This document shows positions 52,031 to 63,800 of a DNA stretch of 64,000 nucleotides, in pieces. Both the position numbers and the translations under genes were made by a program. How positions within the stretch are numbered: the first letter of the stretch is position 1; each line of letters starts with the position of its first letter. Below the pieces are notes generated by a model, which worked only from the letters and a program-made list of their open reading frames with translations, did no database searches and was not told where the DNA came from. The stretch comes from Flectonema sp. DT1601 (lineage: Eukaryota > Euglenozoa > Diplonemea > Diplonemida > Diplonemidae): the NCBI GenBank assembly GCA_964019425.1, contig OZ025812.1:883027-947026 (forward strand), read 5' to 3'.

Positions 52031-52186
52031 CTTTATGTTATACTATTTAGTTAGTTTTTCCTTGATCAAAAAAAAAATTTTTTTTTTTTTGATTTTCAAA
52101 AAATTTGATTTTACTATTTTTACTTTCTTATTGACAAGAAAACACAAATTATAAAATTATAATAATCAATGCGAGCTTGAGTATAA
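51538..52186. other. Intergenic gap
   Basis: No gene. T-rich throughout, with T tracts at 51951-51967 and 52004-52030. The A/T-rich stretch directly before the next start has no strong acceptor; an AG at 52138 is the best candidate. Confidence 0.55.
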
Positions 52187-53176
52187 ATGACATCCAGCGA
52201 CGTATGGCAAAGATATCCCTATGAAGAAGGAGCAGGTGATGCTCGCGGAGATGTCGTGACAGGTGTTCTTGAAAGGGAGAGGAGCAGACTTCAAAGAGAG
52301 CTTTCAGTGGCAAGAGATCGTTTGGAGCGAACAGAATCTGGTAGTGGATTCGTTCAACCGTATTCGTATCCCGACATCAGTACTGTTTTTAATAATAATA
52401 CTCAAAGTCCTGATATTAATCAGATTACACCACATCATCCATTATACGAACAGCTGAGTGAAACACCGAGTGTTGTTGAAAGTGAAGTTGAATTTCAAAT
52501 AACTGGTGTAGAACTACTAGCCAAGATCCGACTTCAACTTAAGAGAGCTCGTAAAGAACTCCGACCAGCGATTAGCAACCCAACAGTTAGAGTATCTGAT
52601 ATGTTAATGAAGGATACCGAAAGAGATCTTAGTGAGCTCAGATACATCTGTGAGAAGCAAGAAACAATGATATCGAGCTTGAGCAACAGGCTTCAAGAAG
52701 AAGAAGAAGAAAAACTATCTGTGATGAAAAGACTAAAAGAGATGATCACCAACACAGGTGAATGTCTTACAACTGTTAGACAAGAAGCAGCTGACAGGGA
52801 ATTGAAAATGAATGAACTTGTTGAAGAAAATCAAATGCTCAGAACTCAACAACATCGATCACTATCTCCATCAATAGCACCGGTTCCAATGACAGCTGTT
52901 AGACCAACTGGGTTAGAGACTGCTGTATCTAGACAGGGCATACAATCAGCTCAAAGAGAAAAAGCAGAACGAGAACTACATCACATTCGATCTAGAATAT
53001 CATCTCTGCAAGAAGTCATCGATTCGCAACACACTAAAGTATCACCAAGTCGAAGCAAGGCTTCAGATCATTATTTAAACCGTTATCAACGACCACATCC
53101 AACACCAAGATTTGGTGATGGCACTCCATTTCAAAAAAAACACACGAATGATCCTTTCCTTGTATTATCTCCCTAA
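52187..53176 (+). CDS. Coiled-coil protein (329 aa)
   Basis: The family is not recognised. Residues about 25-50, 105-235 and 250-285 are heptad-like and charged (ERERSRLQRELSVARDRLER; DTERDLSELRYICEKQETMI; REKAERELHHIRSRISSLQE), so long coiled coils are expected. The linkers and C-terminus are rich in Ser, Pro and His, ending NDPFLVLSP. No membrane segment. Such proteins are often found at basal bodies or the cytoskeleton, but nothing here proves it. No intron seen. Confidence 0.85.
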   Translation: MTSSDVWQRYPYEEGAGDARGDVVTGVLERERSRLQRELSVARDRLERTESGSGFVQPYSYPDISTVFNNNTQSPDINQITPHHPLYEQLSETPSVVESEVEFQITGVELLAKIRLQLKRARKELRPAISNPTVRVSDMLMKDTERDLSELRYICEKQETMISSLSNRLQEEEEEKLSVMKRLKEMITNTGECLTTVRQEAADRELKMNELVEENQMLRTQQHRSLSPSIAPVPMTAVRPTGLETAVSRQGIQSAQREKAERELHHIRSRISSLQEVIDSQHTKVSPSRSKASDHYLNRYQRPHPTPRFGDGTPFQKKHTNDPFLVLSP

Positions 53177-53420
53177 AAAAGTCACGTTTTTTTTTTTTTT
53201 TTCATCTACGCACCAGTGAGAGTCTCTCGGTGCTAGTATACAGTAGAGTGTTTGTGTATATAGCTTTTTTTTTGGGGTATGTTGTTTATACTCAGGGATT
53301 ATTTTTTTTCTGCTCTTATTTGATTGTATGCGTATCGAATTCACGTCTCGTTTTTTTCTTTTTTTTTTATCTTCTTCTCTCTTATCTCAATAAGGTTTCT
53401 TACCACCTGCCGATAAATTT

Positions 53421-53451
<31 letters not shown>

Positions 53452-53815
53452 AAGGCCTCATTGTTTTTTTGTGGGCTGCTTCCTTCTTCCTTTTGTTGTT
53501 TTTTTTTTAGTCAGAAAAAAAAAAAAAAAAAAAAATTAATTCTTAGAAATAAAATAAAATAAAATTTTTATTTAAAAAAAAAGAAGCGAAAACGATAATA
53601 GAATAAAAAAAAAAAAAAAAAATGTAATCTGTTTTTTTATACATTAGATTGACACACCAGTACTGTAGATCCGAACGTACCCTTCTTCATGTGGTTTATC
53701 GAAAATTAGCTCACCTTCTCCTTTAAAACAGTCAACTAATTTATGATCTCACACTAGAGTTGATTTAAGGTTCTATTATTATTATTATCATTCTACAGTA
53801 CAATAAGTAGGTAAC
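53177..53815. other. Intergenic gap
   Basis: No gene. Homopolymer-rich in the middle (53410-53620), then mixed sequence. A pyrimidine-containing stretch with acag (near 53800) precedes the MORN gene. Confidence 0.6.
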
Positions 53816-55249
53816 ATGGAAGAAGGGAAAGAGGTTCCGGATGAAAATGAAATGAGCTCGTATGTTGGTGAAACTGTAAATGGAAAAAAAAACGGAACTG
53901 GAAAACTATCCTTCAAATATGGAGTATACGAAGGTGAGTGGGAGAGTGATACAATGTCTGGATGGGGGAAGTTGGAATTGAAATCAGGAAACGTATACGA
54001 AGGACAGTTTCAAGGAAATAGATTTCATGGTGAAGGTGTTCTCCGATGGAAAAGCGGTAAAATTTACGAGGGAAAAATGCGCAACGGCACAATGTGTGGA
54101 AGCGGTAAACTAACTTCCGATGAAGGAGTCTACGAAGGTGATTTCTTCGATAACGAGTGCTTTGGTCGAGGAACTATGACCTACATAAACGGTGACGTCT
54201 TCACAGGAGACTGGAGGCTTGGAATGATTTGGGGAGAGGGACAATTAGTTACTACCGATGGTAATGTTTATGAAGGAAATTTTTATAAAAATCAAAAACA
54301 CGGAAAGATCCTACGCACTGATCCCAAGAATAATGTCTATTCTGAACGGTATACTCGAGACGATTTGGTCGTCTCATACAAACTAAAGAAATCAAAATCA
54401 AGTAAGTCTGTCAGTAAATTTCTCGCTAAGATCACAAACAAAGACAAACCAGACTCCTCGAACTTGTTCAACAGACCAACAAGCACAAAGGTATGAGCAT
54501 TACTTAACTATCAACTCTCCGTATAAAAAACGAAATTCAACACAGGATGACGTTGCTAAACAACTTGATAAACGAGCCAAGAATAACACGTGGCACAAGG
54601 GAATCTTTAATAGGAAAGGTGAAAATCCGCAAAAAGAAGAAGCAAAAGCAAGTAAATACACTCCATCAGATAACGGGGAGTGGGATTCAGAGGCTCCTGG
54701 AATGGTCTCTCCCGTCTCAAAGGTATGTTGTCTTGGGAGGTAGCTTTCAGTATTATCTTGTTCTGAAGAATAACAAGTCCTGCAGTGTACCCTCACCTGT
54801 TATCTTGCCTTTATCTTTCTTAGGGTTACCTCGGATGGTTTTCCACCATGTGGGAATCTTAGTTTTAATCCTTTATTCGAGTTTATATCTGTGGCTGTTA
54901 TTATTTGTACTGATTCAGTTCTTGTTGTGTCAGAGGAGCTGTTTATTTTTTGTTGAAGTTCTCTGAATTATTTATATCAGGGAGAGAAGTTCAAAATAAA
55001 ATAAAACAGCAACCTTCTGGAGATTTCCTCAGCAGTCAGAATTCAAGTTCTAGCCTGGCCGCTGCACCTGTTGGATCTCCTCCTCAGGCACCTGTTCTAG
55101 GGTATGTTTTTATCACTGTTCTCATGGAATATTTTGTTCCCGTTAAAATCCCAAACAGGAAACCGCCACCTCTGCCGCCATGTCCTCCCCCGCCATCAGA
55201 TCATTTTACATCTCTTCGGCAGCATTCGGAGGGTTCGCTCAAATCGTAG
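53816..55249 (+). CDS. MORN-repeat protein, multi-exon
   Basis: Exons 53816-54490, 54546-54722, probably 55010-55101, and 55159-55249, giving about 344 residues. Residues about 17-170 are seven MORN repeats (YEGEWESDTMSGWGKLEL, YEGQFQGNRFHGEGVLRW, FTGDWRLGMIWGEGQLVT). MORN proteins commonly bind lipids or act in flagellar and cortical scaffolds. The later exons encode a basic/acidic linker and a Pro-rich end (GKPPPLPPCPPPPSDHF). Introns 1 and 3 are 55 and 57 bases and keep the frame cleanly. The second (54723-55009) is unusually long; a different acceptor at 54823 would instead give GYLGWFSTMWES and stop, so two C-termini are possible. The last two exons could belong to another transcript form. 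Confidence 0.8.
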
Positions 55250-56315
55250 GCAGTCTTTCACCTGGAAAAGGTCTTGTTCACGTGCCGGCATTAGACCGTG
55301 TCGTGTCGTGTCATACGATGTGTGGGGCCAATTATTTAATCGGATACCAATTGGTTTACGTACTCATCTGATTCAAAAAAAAAAAAAAAAAAAAAAAAAG
55401 TGTGGGTGAAAAAGATGTTTACTATTTACCTTTGCGAGAAAAAAAAAAACAACCAAATTTGTTACTTTGTTTTCGTCTTGTTTTTCTTCCCCCTTTTTTT
55501 TTTTGGGTGTCTTTTTTGTCCAAACTAACCGACTGTGCGACGATGAAGAAAGAAAAAAAAAAAATTATTTACTGTGATTTGTTGGGTGCGAAAAAGGGAA
55601 CGCAATTTCTCAAACTAAATATGTTATACACGTTGATTGATTATAACTGCTTGCCCCAGTTGTTTATTACGGTCCTCGATCGCCGAATTGAAAAAAATAA
55701 AGCTTAGCCAAGGAGGGGGAGGAAACTGACAAAAAAAAAAAAAAAAAAAAAAAAAACAATTACAACAAAGCAGCCAGCCAAGCCGCATCACTTTACAGCG
55801 AATTACGCGGTTTCGTATTATTGTCTTATAAGTGACAATTAGTTTGCCACTACGCCTGTTTTTTTTTTTTTTCTTGTTTTTTTTTCCCCCCATCTTTTCT
55901 TTCCCACCTTTCTCTCTTTTTTTTTTTTTTTTTTTTTCCACTCGCAGTTTTGAAATACTTACGCACCACTATAGTATATCGGTGGTATCCCGCAAGTAGA
56001 AAAATAATGAATAACTGTTTTAAGGAGGGAGGGGTTCACAGTGTCGCTAACATTTCTACTGCACCGTCGGACTGACTGGTTAAAGAAGAAAAAAAAAAAA
56101 AAAAATTTGCACTTCGTGTGGGAAGAAATTCAAAAAAAGAAAAACAGAAAAAAAAATGCAAACTACCACCACTGATATACTATATTTATCTACTACTGAC
56201 ATACTTTTGTTACGGCTTGGATGCAAATTGGTGTTTTTTTTTATTATTATTATTTTTAAAATAAATCTTTTCTATTCTTCACAGGCTTAAAAATAAATCT
56301 TTTCTCATCGCAGTA
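55250..56315. other. Intergenic gap with an inverted-repeat pair
   Basis: No gene. It contains A tracts (55376-55399, 55731-55756), T tracts, and an imperfect inverted repeat (55970-55986 and 56168-56184). Just before the next gene, aaataaatcttttct occurs twice in a row (56258 and 56290), each followed by a CAG, so the acceptor region is duplicated. Confidence 0.6.
55970..56184. repeat. Inverted-repeat pair, possible MITE-like unit
   Basis: TATAGTATATCGGTGGT (55970-55986) is matched in inverse by ACCACTGATATACTATA (56168-56184) at 16 of 17 positions, spanning about 215 bases. No target duplication is clear and there is no open frame. Confidence 0.5.
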
Positions 56316-57534
56316 ATGACACTCGCTACGAGTTGTTCCATAACGTTATCCCCAACCAAGAGGAGACAATTAAAAATTCACGCTGAGAGGCTGTACGAAG
56401 ATAAGTTTCACGCTAGATGGTATGTTTTTTTTTTTTTTTTTTTTTTTTTTTTTCATTCTTGTTTACTATGACATAACATAATCAGGATCGCTGACCCTTC
56501 AGCAAAGGCAACCAGAAATAAATACCGACAACTGTTGTCTCAAACAACAGGTAGTAAGTTCGAACCAATAATTAACACCCTCATAAGAGGTGATTATTAT
56601 GGAAAGGATAATGCTGGACCGCGGAAAGAGCGGTTGAAACCGTTCGGTATTATCGCAAAAAACAAACTGTTGCAGGTTTGTAATTTTTACATTTTTTAAA
56701 AAAAAATCAATTCTCTGAGAAATATAAAAATGACGTTTAAACTATTCACAGGTTCAGTCTCAGCTGTCTGCTACTCAGAAACGACAACTTTCAAAGCTAC
56801 TTAGCGAACGATCGATCACAGAAGACACACTCCGAACTAGTCACAACTCAATCAGAAGTGATTCTGGTAATCCTGAAAAGAGGAGATGTCAAGAACATGC
56901 CTACTGGTCAGCATTAGATTACTTAAACAGAAAAAGGAGGATTGACTTTCATCACAGAGGTGTTGCAAAGACGAGAGAATCAGCTGTAGCGCTTGCTATG
57001 ACTGATTCATCGTACATTCAAGGAAAACATGAGTGTAATAAAGTGATAAGAGATATTTGTGAAGACTTTGATGATGACAAACCTTCAGCTCAATCACAGC
57101 AATCAGCTGATCAAAACGTCGTCAGCATAGCCGACGTTGAAAAGGGTCGGCTGCGTAAGAATATAGTCGCAAGCAAGGATTTGGATTCAGAAATTAATAA
57201 CAACTGTCGCAGAGCTGATCAAATAACTATTCCTCGTAAGACCATCTCTTCTTCAACTGTCAGTACTAAGGTTGAAATAGCTGAACAGAAAGCATCAGCT
57301 GCTTCAAGTCCCAGATTAGATAGGGCTGGCATTGCAACGATGGTGAATAGAGTTCATTCTGGTCAGCAACCTTCTTGTTATCGATCAGAAACTAGACAAC
57401 GTGATGTCGGGGAATCAAAATATCATCACATCGGAATCACTGATCATTCTCATAAAAAAGTTTGGAAAAATCTTACGAAATTCGCTGATCAACGAGTTCC
57501 AATAATCGCTACTGACATACCTCAAGGATTGTAG
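56316..57534 (+). CDS. Basic protein of unknown function, three exons
   Basis: Exons 56316-56419, 56486-56675 and 56752-57534; 358 residues. Both introns (66 and 76 bases; gtatgt...atcag and gtttgt...cacag) restore a continuous frame. The start ATG lies two bases after a CAG (56313), or about 30 after an earlier cacag; either leaves a very short leader. The protein is Arg/Lys-rich and soluble. The first ~160 residues look folded (LKIHAERLYEDKFHARW, TRNKYRQLLSQTTGSKF, EHAYWSALDYLNRKRRID), the rest Ser/Gln-rich and disordered. No domain is recognised. Confidence 0.82.
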
Positions 57535-57961
57535 AATGTTCTGCTTCTCTTCCTTCTAACGTCATCTTTTCAATTGTGTTTACACTTTTTTTTTTTTTTT
57601 TTTTTGTTGTTCGCTGATTATTCTTGTACGACATAATTTGGCTTTTGTCGTTATTTTTTTTTTCGGTCCGCACGCTCCCTTCTGGTTGCGTTCTGTTTTT
57701 TTTTTCTCTTCTTAACACTTTTTTTTAAAACTTTTTTTTCTTCTTTTTTTTTTTTGTTGTTCGTTTTTTTTCTATTCTCTCTCTTAAGAACAAATTTTAA
57801 CCCTATTCTCATGCTCCCGAATACGGGGTTGAGCTTACTTTTTTTTTTCTTCTTTCTCGAAAACTATTTTTTTTTTAAAAAAACACAACCTGTAGCGATA
57901 TAGATGATAATATTTTCCTCAGTATTAAAATATAAATATAATGCGTCGGGTAGAATGAGAG
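57535..57961. other. Intergenic gap
   Basis: No gene. T-rich with T tracts at 57586-57605 and 57746-57755. Two short upstream ATGs (57940, 57954) would open tiny out-of-frame ORFs before the next start. Confidence 0.55.
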
Positions 57962-58351
57962 ATGGCAACTCGTGATTTAATGATTCATTCTGACACTGCG
58001 TCGGTCGCAGCAGCTTCTGGACTTCTTCTGATAACGATTTCTGTATTACTGGGATGGGTTTCAGTGGGTGCGATATTCTCAGCATCTGTTTGGGGTGTTC
58101 TGGGAGGTAGTTCTGTTTGTGTTCACGGCATTCAGACTAAGGAACCATTTCAACTGTTAGGAACAGCCTTGGCATCACTCGTCGTTAGCGTGATATTCAC
58201 ATTCCTATCTATTGCTGTTCACTTATCTATTGTTGGGTTCGTACCTCTCTTGATATGTACGTCAGCTGCTTCTAATAAACTCCATAAAAGAATCGCAGCC
58301 GCGTCACAGCCAATGATCTTACCTTCGAGTGAGACACACATGTTACTGTAG
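57962..58351 (+). CDS. Small multi-pass membrane protein (129 aa)
   Basis: The family is not recognised. Three to four hydrophobic helices: about residues 14-32 (AAASGLLLITISVLLGWVSV), 33-50 (GAIFSASVWGVLGGSSVC), 64-82 (LLGTALASLVVSVIFTFL) and 84-100 (IAVHLSIVGFVPLLI). Small residues (Gly, Ala, Ser) in the helices suggest tight packing. The short ends are hydrophilic; the C-terminus has KLHKRIAAAS. No cleavable signal is needed. It may sit in an internal membrane; nothing more can be said. Confidence 0.75.
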   Translation: MATRDLMIHSDTASVAAASGLLLITISVLLGWVSVGAIFSASVWGVLGGSSVCVHGIQTKEPFQLLGTALASLVVSVIFTFLSIAVHLSIVGFVPLLICTSAASNKLHKRIAAASQPMILPSSETHMLL

Positions 58352-58547
58352 TTTAGAACGAATTGGTTTTATCTATTCGTCTGATCTGTAAACGAAAATA
58401 CGATGTTTTTGTAATTACAAAAAAAAAAAAACTCTCAATGAGGGTTTTTAGTGAAAATCGAATGTCTCGGATGAAATTTTTTGTTTTGTTTTATTGTTTT
58501 TTTTTCACAAAAGTCCTGTTTTAAGCAGCAGTAGTACCAACCACCAC

Positions 58548-59243
58548 ATGTGGTACGAGGAGTTTATATGGGAATTTCCACTGAGCGCAGCAGTGAGAGC
58601 AGGTCAGATAGAATGTGTTAAGATCTTATTAGCGTGGGGTGCAAACACAGAAGCAAAAGATGGAATGCAAATGAGAACAGCGTTGATGTGGGCTGTTTGC
58701 TCTTCAAGTCATGAAAGAAACATGTTAATCACATTGAAAGAAGGTGGTTGTAGTCTAGCAACAACAACAGGTGAGGATGGCGAAACACTGATGCATCAGG
58801 CAGCACAGTCTGGAAATATCGAAACTGTTAAATTACTAAAAGAATGGGGTCTACCTATCAATGCTCAAGACTGTGATGGATATACCCCAGCACACTGTTC
58901 TTTAATAAGAAGAGATAATACTTTAGTATTAAAACAATTCATTGATTGGGGAGCTGATTTCGATGATTTAGTAAGTGATGGTCAAGGTAGTGTTCACATA
59001 GCAGCTGGATGTGGATCTTGTGAAGCTTTGATAATAATAAAGGACATCGGTTGTGATATAAACAGACCAGACTATTCAGGAAGAACTCCAATAGCTGTTG
59101 CGGCACTTGGCCACCGACAAGCAACTTTTAAACTTCTACTATCCTGGGGTGTTGACATCCACAGTCGTGACACTAGTGGTAAAACAGTAGCTGATCTGGC
59201 TGATGTTGCTTTTCCGAATTGGAGATCTTTTTACACTCCGTAG
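58548..59243 (+). CDS. Ankyrin-repeat protein (231 aa)
   Basis: The start is MWYEEFIWEFPLSAAV after a run with AG near 58527; the frame is open upstream but without an ATG. Almost the whole protein is ankyrin repeats, about six: VRAGQIECVKILLAWGANTE, TLMHQAAQSGNIETVKLLKE, TPAHCSLIRRDNTLVLKQFI, VHIAAGCGSCEALIIIKDIG, and TPIAVAALGHRQATFKLLLS. No other domain. A small binding adaptor; the partner is unknown. Confidence 0.88.
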   Translation: MWYEEFIWEFPLSAAVRAGQIECVKILLAWGANTEAKDGMQMRTALMWAVCSSSHERNMLITLKEGGCSLATTTGEDGETLMHQAAQSGNIETVKLLKEWGLPINAQDCDGYTPAHCSLIRRDNTLVLKQFIDWGADFDDLVSDGQGSVHIAAGCGSCEALIIIKDIGCDINRPDYSGRTPIAVAALGHRQATFKLLLSWGVDIHSRDTSGKTVADLADVAFPNWRSFYTP

Positions 59244-59354
59244 AGTTTTCTTTTTTTTTTTTTTGATTTATTTTTTTATCGTGTAACACTTGTGTATTAA
59301 AAAAAAAATAATAATCACATCTTCTTATAGATTACTAACATGTAAAGGAATACC

Positions 59355-60704
59355 ATGATCTCATTCACTGATAGTTTGCAACAAAAACTTTTATCTGAAG
59401 TATTGGAAAGATACGTACGCTTCAACACCAGGTTTAGCGTTCAGTCACCTGAACATCAATTGGAAATTCGACAAAAATGGTCCAACCCGACAGAATTTAT
59501 AACTCAATTCGTAAAACAATGTGATTCCTGTGGAGATTTTAATAATAATAAAGTTTTGGGCTGTACTCACGTTCTGATGTTGAGAGATGGTATTGACAAA
59601 AATGGAAGGGTGGTAGCTATAATGCAACCACGAGATGACTACGTGATATTAAATACTGTTAAAGATCATTACGAGATTGCGAGAGTCCGAGATCGGCTTT
59701 GCGGATATCTCAAAATTAAATACAGCAATCAGCAAAAAGCCCTTCGAAGAGTACGACAGAAGGAACCTGCTGTTTGGGTATCTGAAGAAACAGGATTCAA
59801 TCTACCCGGGTTGAAAACATTTTCACTATCAAGCGACCTAGAGGAGTTATGCATGTTGAGAGTTGGATTAGCCAGAGAAGATGAATGGGCTATAAACAAT
59901 GCCTTCAAACGAGATGTTTTAAAAGAAGGACGTATCGTGAACTACGGATCCAAACCCGGTCGTGAAATCAGCGAACTATCAGTTCCATTTCACCCACTGA
60001 CAGAACACATTCTACGACTATTAAATTATCCTTTAGAAGGAACCGAACCGTGGCGTACTACATCTGTTGTATGGAACCGTTACTCAATAGGTGACGGTAC
60101 CGCGATGCATAAAAACTGGGCAGGACTAGAGAGGCATATGTACATTCACTTTGGTCCTGGAAACTGCCTGTTTTCATTTTATCACAGAGGATCAAGAGAA
60201 TTAGCTCAGGCAAGAAGAATAAAAAGCATGTTAATGTACTTAGGTTCTTCCGTGAATGATCGTAACTTCCTTCATGAGATAAATGACGTCAAAGGTGGTG
60301 TTCATTACTCGATGGCAGTTAGAAATGTAACAAGCGATTGGCAAAAATGGGCAGAATTAAAAATCACGGCTAGTGGTCAGCAGTTTTGGGGAAAATCCCG
60401 TTCACGAGTAAGTCGAAGATTAGCTCTTCTCGTTGAACAAAATCCAAAATTACAAAATCAACAAATATCTGAAATAGCAGCAGCTGAGATCGCCACAGAC
60501 TCTGAAGCTTCTGAGAGTTCTGAAGAAGAACTTCAAATTTATAAAACTGCTGACATCTCTCGTATTCGTACAAAGAGATCTCTTGAAGACCACTCATCAC
60601 CTCCACGTAAAGTTATAAATAGCAACAAACTGCTATCTGACACTGCCAACAGTGACGGTGAAGACGACTACGTACCCAACATGATCGATCCTAACGAGGA
60701 ATAG
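59355..60704 (+). CDS. Unknown protein with possible degenerate oxygenase fold
   Basis: A 449-residue protein starting 24 bases after a stretch ending in atag; a minimal ATG-TAA lies just upstream. The core (about residues 60-345) is folded, and the end (about 370-449) is acidic and disordered (SESSEEELQIY; SDGEDDY). Near residue 242 the pattern WNRYSIGDGTAMHKNW followed by HFGPGNCLFSFYHRG resembles the N-x-Y-x-x-G...H-x-D region of AlkB-like 2-oxoglutarate/Fe(II) oxygenases, but with Asn in place of the metal-binding Asp. A later His in GGVHYSMAVRN could be the distal ligand. This is a weak, testable idea; it may be an unrelated or inactive fold. No signal peptide or membrane segment. Confidence 0.82.
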   Translation: MISFTDSLQQKLLSEVLERYVRFNTRFSVQSPEHQLEIRQKWSNPTEFITQFVKQCDSCGDFNNNKVLGCTHVLMLRDGIDKNGRVVAIMQPRDDYVILNTVKDHYEIARVRDRLCGYLKIKYSNQQKALRRVRQKEPAVWVSEETGFNLPGLKTFSLSSDLEELCMLRVGLAREDEWAINNAFKRDVLKEGRIVNYGSKPGREISELSVPFHPLTEHILRLLNYPLEGTEPWRTTSVVWNRYSIGDGTAMHKNWAGLERHMYIHFGPGNCLFSFYHRGSRELAQARRIKSMLMYLGSSVNDRNFLHEINDVKGGVHYSMAVRNVTSDWQKWAELKITASGQQFWGKSRSRVSRRLALLVEQNPKLQNQQISEIAAAEIATDSEASESSEEELQIYKTADISRIRTKRSLEDHSSPPRKVINSNKLLSDTANSDGEDDYVPNMIDPNEE

Positions 60705-60884
60705 CAACAAATTGTTTTAACACTATAACCACTTACAGCTGTGGTACTTATGATATTCGTTCGTGAATTGAATTTTTGTTTTGTTAATCAGTTTTGTTTG
60801 TTTTTGGAAAAATATTCTTTATTTTATTTTTTTTACAACAGGTTCCATTGCAGTGAGGGTCTCGGCTTGCCGAGTGACCCGACC

Positions 60885-63800
60885 ATGGCATTTGTGTTCC
60901 GTTCATGGGGATCAGGCAATAAAATAATAAAAAAATTAGCTGAAGGAGACCAATCGGTAAAAGAAGTTGTATTTGGGAATGGAGAACTGACCGATGAGAA
61001 TGCGTTATCGCTGTGTGATGCTTTGACGAAAGGTGCTCAAGAATGGATTGAACGATTGACACTAACCCGGATATCACTCGAAACTAGAAGCGTGGTTGCT
61101 ATTCTGAGAGTCGCACAGAAATGTCCCAAACTACAAACTTTAGAAATTGATTATTGTAACATCAGACTAACAGAAGACATGATGAGTTCTATTCTCCTTA
61201 CATCAGTCAAACGTTTATCTCTAAGTGGCAATCCTGTAACTGACATTCAAGCAGCGAGAATAATAGCTGAACACACTTCATTACGTAGACTGTTTCTTGA
61301 CTCTATCTCCATGAATGATCCTATCCTAATATGTGATCCACTTCGTAAGAACACTTCACTTATATTACTCAGCCTAACTCATAATAATCTACAAACTGTT
61401 TTTATTGAATCACTTTCATCAGTTATTTTTGATGGTAATTGTACTCTACAGACGATTCACTTAGAGGGTAATCAAGATCTCAGAGGGTCTCTTGAACCAG
61501 TTGAAATCGCGCTGAACAACAACAGAAAAAAAGCACGTCAGGCGAAGACTGCTGGAGAACCAGAATTGGATGTTGAACGACAAAATGAACAATTAAAATT
61601 TAATATTCAAATCCATGAAAAAGACAAGAAGGACGCGGAAAAGTTAGTTTCGAATTTAAGAAAACAAGTTGCCGAGTTAGAGGAAGATTTGCTATCAGAA
61701 GCTGACCAGCAGACAAACTTAAAAGAACTCCTCGAAAGAGAAACGAAAGAGTGTAAACAACTTGAAGAAGACATGGCAGCAAGCACCGAAACATTCATGG
61801 CAAAAATAGCAACTTTAAGTGAAAAAGTTGAGAATCAAAGAGCGTTTATGTCGCTGATGGAAAAACAACAACGAGAACCCGAACCACAAGAACTTGTAAT
61901 GCAGATGGTTGAAGAACATGCTCGGCTTAGTCATAATAATAGTTTCAGAGATGGCATTTCAGCCAACAACAGTTTCGCAACCAACCCGACTCCGACGCTG
62001 GATGCTCCAGAACTATCTTCTGCGTCAGTTCAAAAATCCTCAACTCGTAAAAAACGAGCAACATCATCAGCAGGTTCAAAGCTGTCTCCTGGAGTGAAAG
62101 AACTGCTTGCTAAAGTTGAAAATCTCGCTTCTTCAAGCGGCAGTGATCCTTCTCATTCTCAAGAGACGTTGATATCGATATTAACTTCTCTTGATGAAAA
62201 TTATTCAACTTCATTCACTGATCAATTTAATACTTTTAAAAGTGAATCTGAAATATCTCTCCAACAACTAAAAGAGTCTTCTGAACTTAAACTACAACGT
62301 GATGAAGAAATTAAAGACCTACAACTTGAGATAACTATACTAAAAGACACGTCAACAGAAGTTTCAGTGGTGCAGGACGATTTAGAATTACTACAACAGA
62401 CTTATGAAACTACATGCGCAGATCACAACAAGGAAATATCAGAAATCGAAATAACGTTCTCGAAGAAATTAGCGAAATCCACGGAAACGACCATCGGGTT
62501 GGAGAATTCAGTCAAAGAACAGGAAGAAGAAATAAAATTATTATCTTCGAAAGCGAGCATTATGGAAGAGCGACACGATGATGACGTCAACAAAATAAAT
62601 TTATTAGAAAATGAGATAACTGACCTACGGGGATCAGCTTCCGCTGATACGACCACAATTATTGAAAGACACTCAGCAGAATTGCAATCACGTCAGGAGG
62701 AGTATAAATCTACAATCCAATCACATAAGGAAAATATTTCTGACCTCCAATCAGAGATAGAAAATTGTAATGAAAAAATCAGACTGTTGGAGAACGATGG
62801 TACTGATTTGAGAAATCAAAATACTTCTTTGGAAGAAAATTTAAATAAGAATTCAGAGAATTGTGAAAAAGCAAAACATGAGCATTCAATAATAACTCAA
62901 AAATTATTAACAATGGAAGAGCAACTGTCGAATTCTGACAATGGATTGAAGAATGCTTTAAAAGAAGTAGCTGATGGAAAAGCTTTAGTTGTCAAACTTG
63001 AAACAGACATCCAAGACAGAAACATGACAGTCTCTACTCTAACAGAAAGAGTGAACGAGTTAGAAAAATCTGATAAAACACTCAGAGAAGAATCAGCTAA
63101 GTTGTCAGTCACTAATGAGACTCTGTCTGTGTCTTACTCAGCTAAAGCATTGGAATTGGAAACACAAATATCGACAGTTGTGAAACTTAACACCGAACTC
63201 GAATTACTTAAAAAAGATAAAACCCTCGCCGACACTCAACAAGAACTCGAAAACACAACAAATCTTCTCAAGATGAGAGATGTTGAAATAGCTGAGCTGC
63301 GCGATGCTGCTACAAACCTCGAAAATAAAATGTTTGACGGAGAATCTGAACTTCGAGGTAAACTCGATTCTCTTCTCCACGACAATAACAAGGTTTGATA
63401 TATTACAACATAAGTAAATACAAAAAAAAACAACAACAACAAAAAAAAAAAAATACAGCTTGAAGAAGCCAGAGCAACACTCGAATCAGAAATGCAAGAA
63501 GTCACCAAGTCCGCGAAAGCAAAAACCGATAAAATGCAACAATCACTTCTTGAATTGGAACAATCATTGGTTGCGGCAACTGCTAAGTCGACTGAACAAG
63601 AAGGAATGATTGAGAACGTATGTTACTTTTTTATTATAATACTCAACAAGTTTTTCACATCAAATACCAAACAGCTTCAGGGTAAACTGGCATTACAAGT
63701 GTCATCAAGTCAGGATCACTTGGCTTCAGAAGTAGATAGGATTTCAAAAGAATTTGATGAAAGAATGAAGTCAGCATCTACAGAACAATCATCGGCGGTG

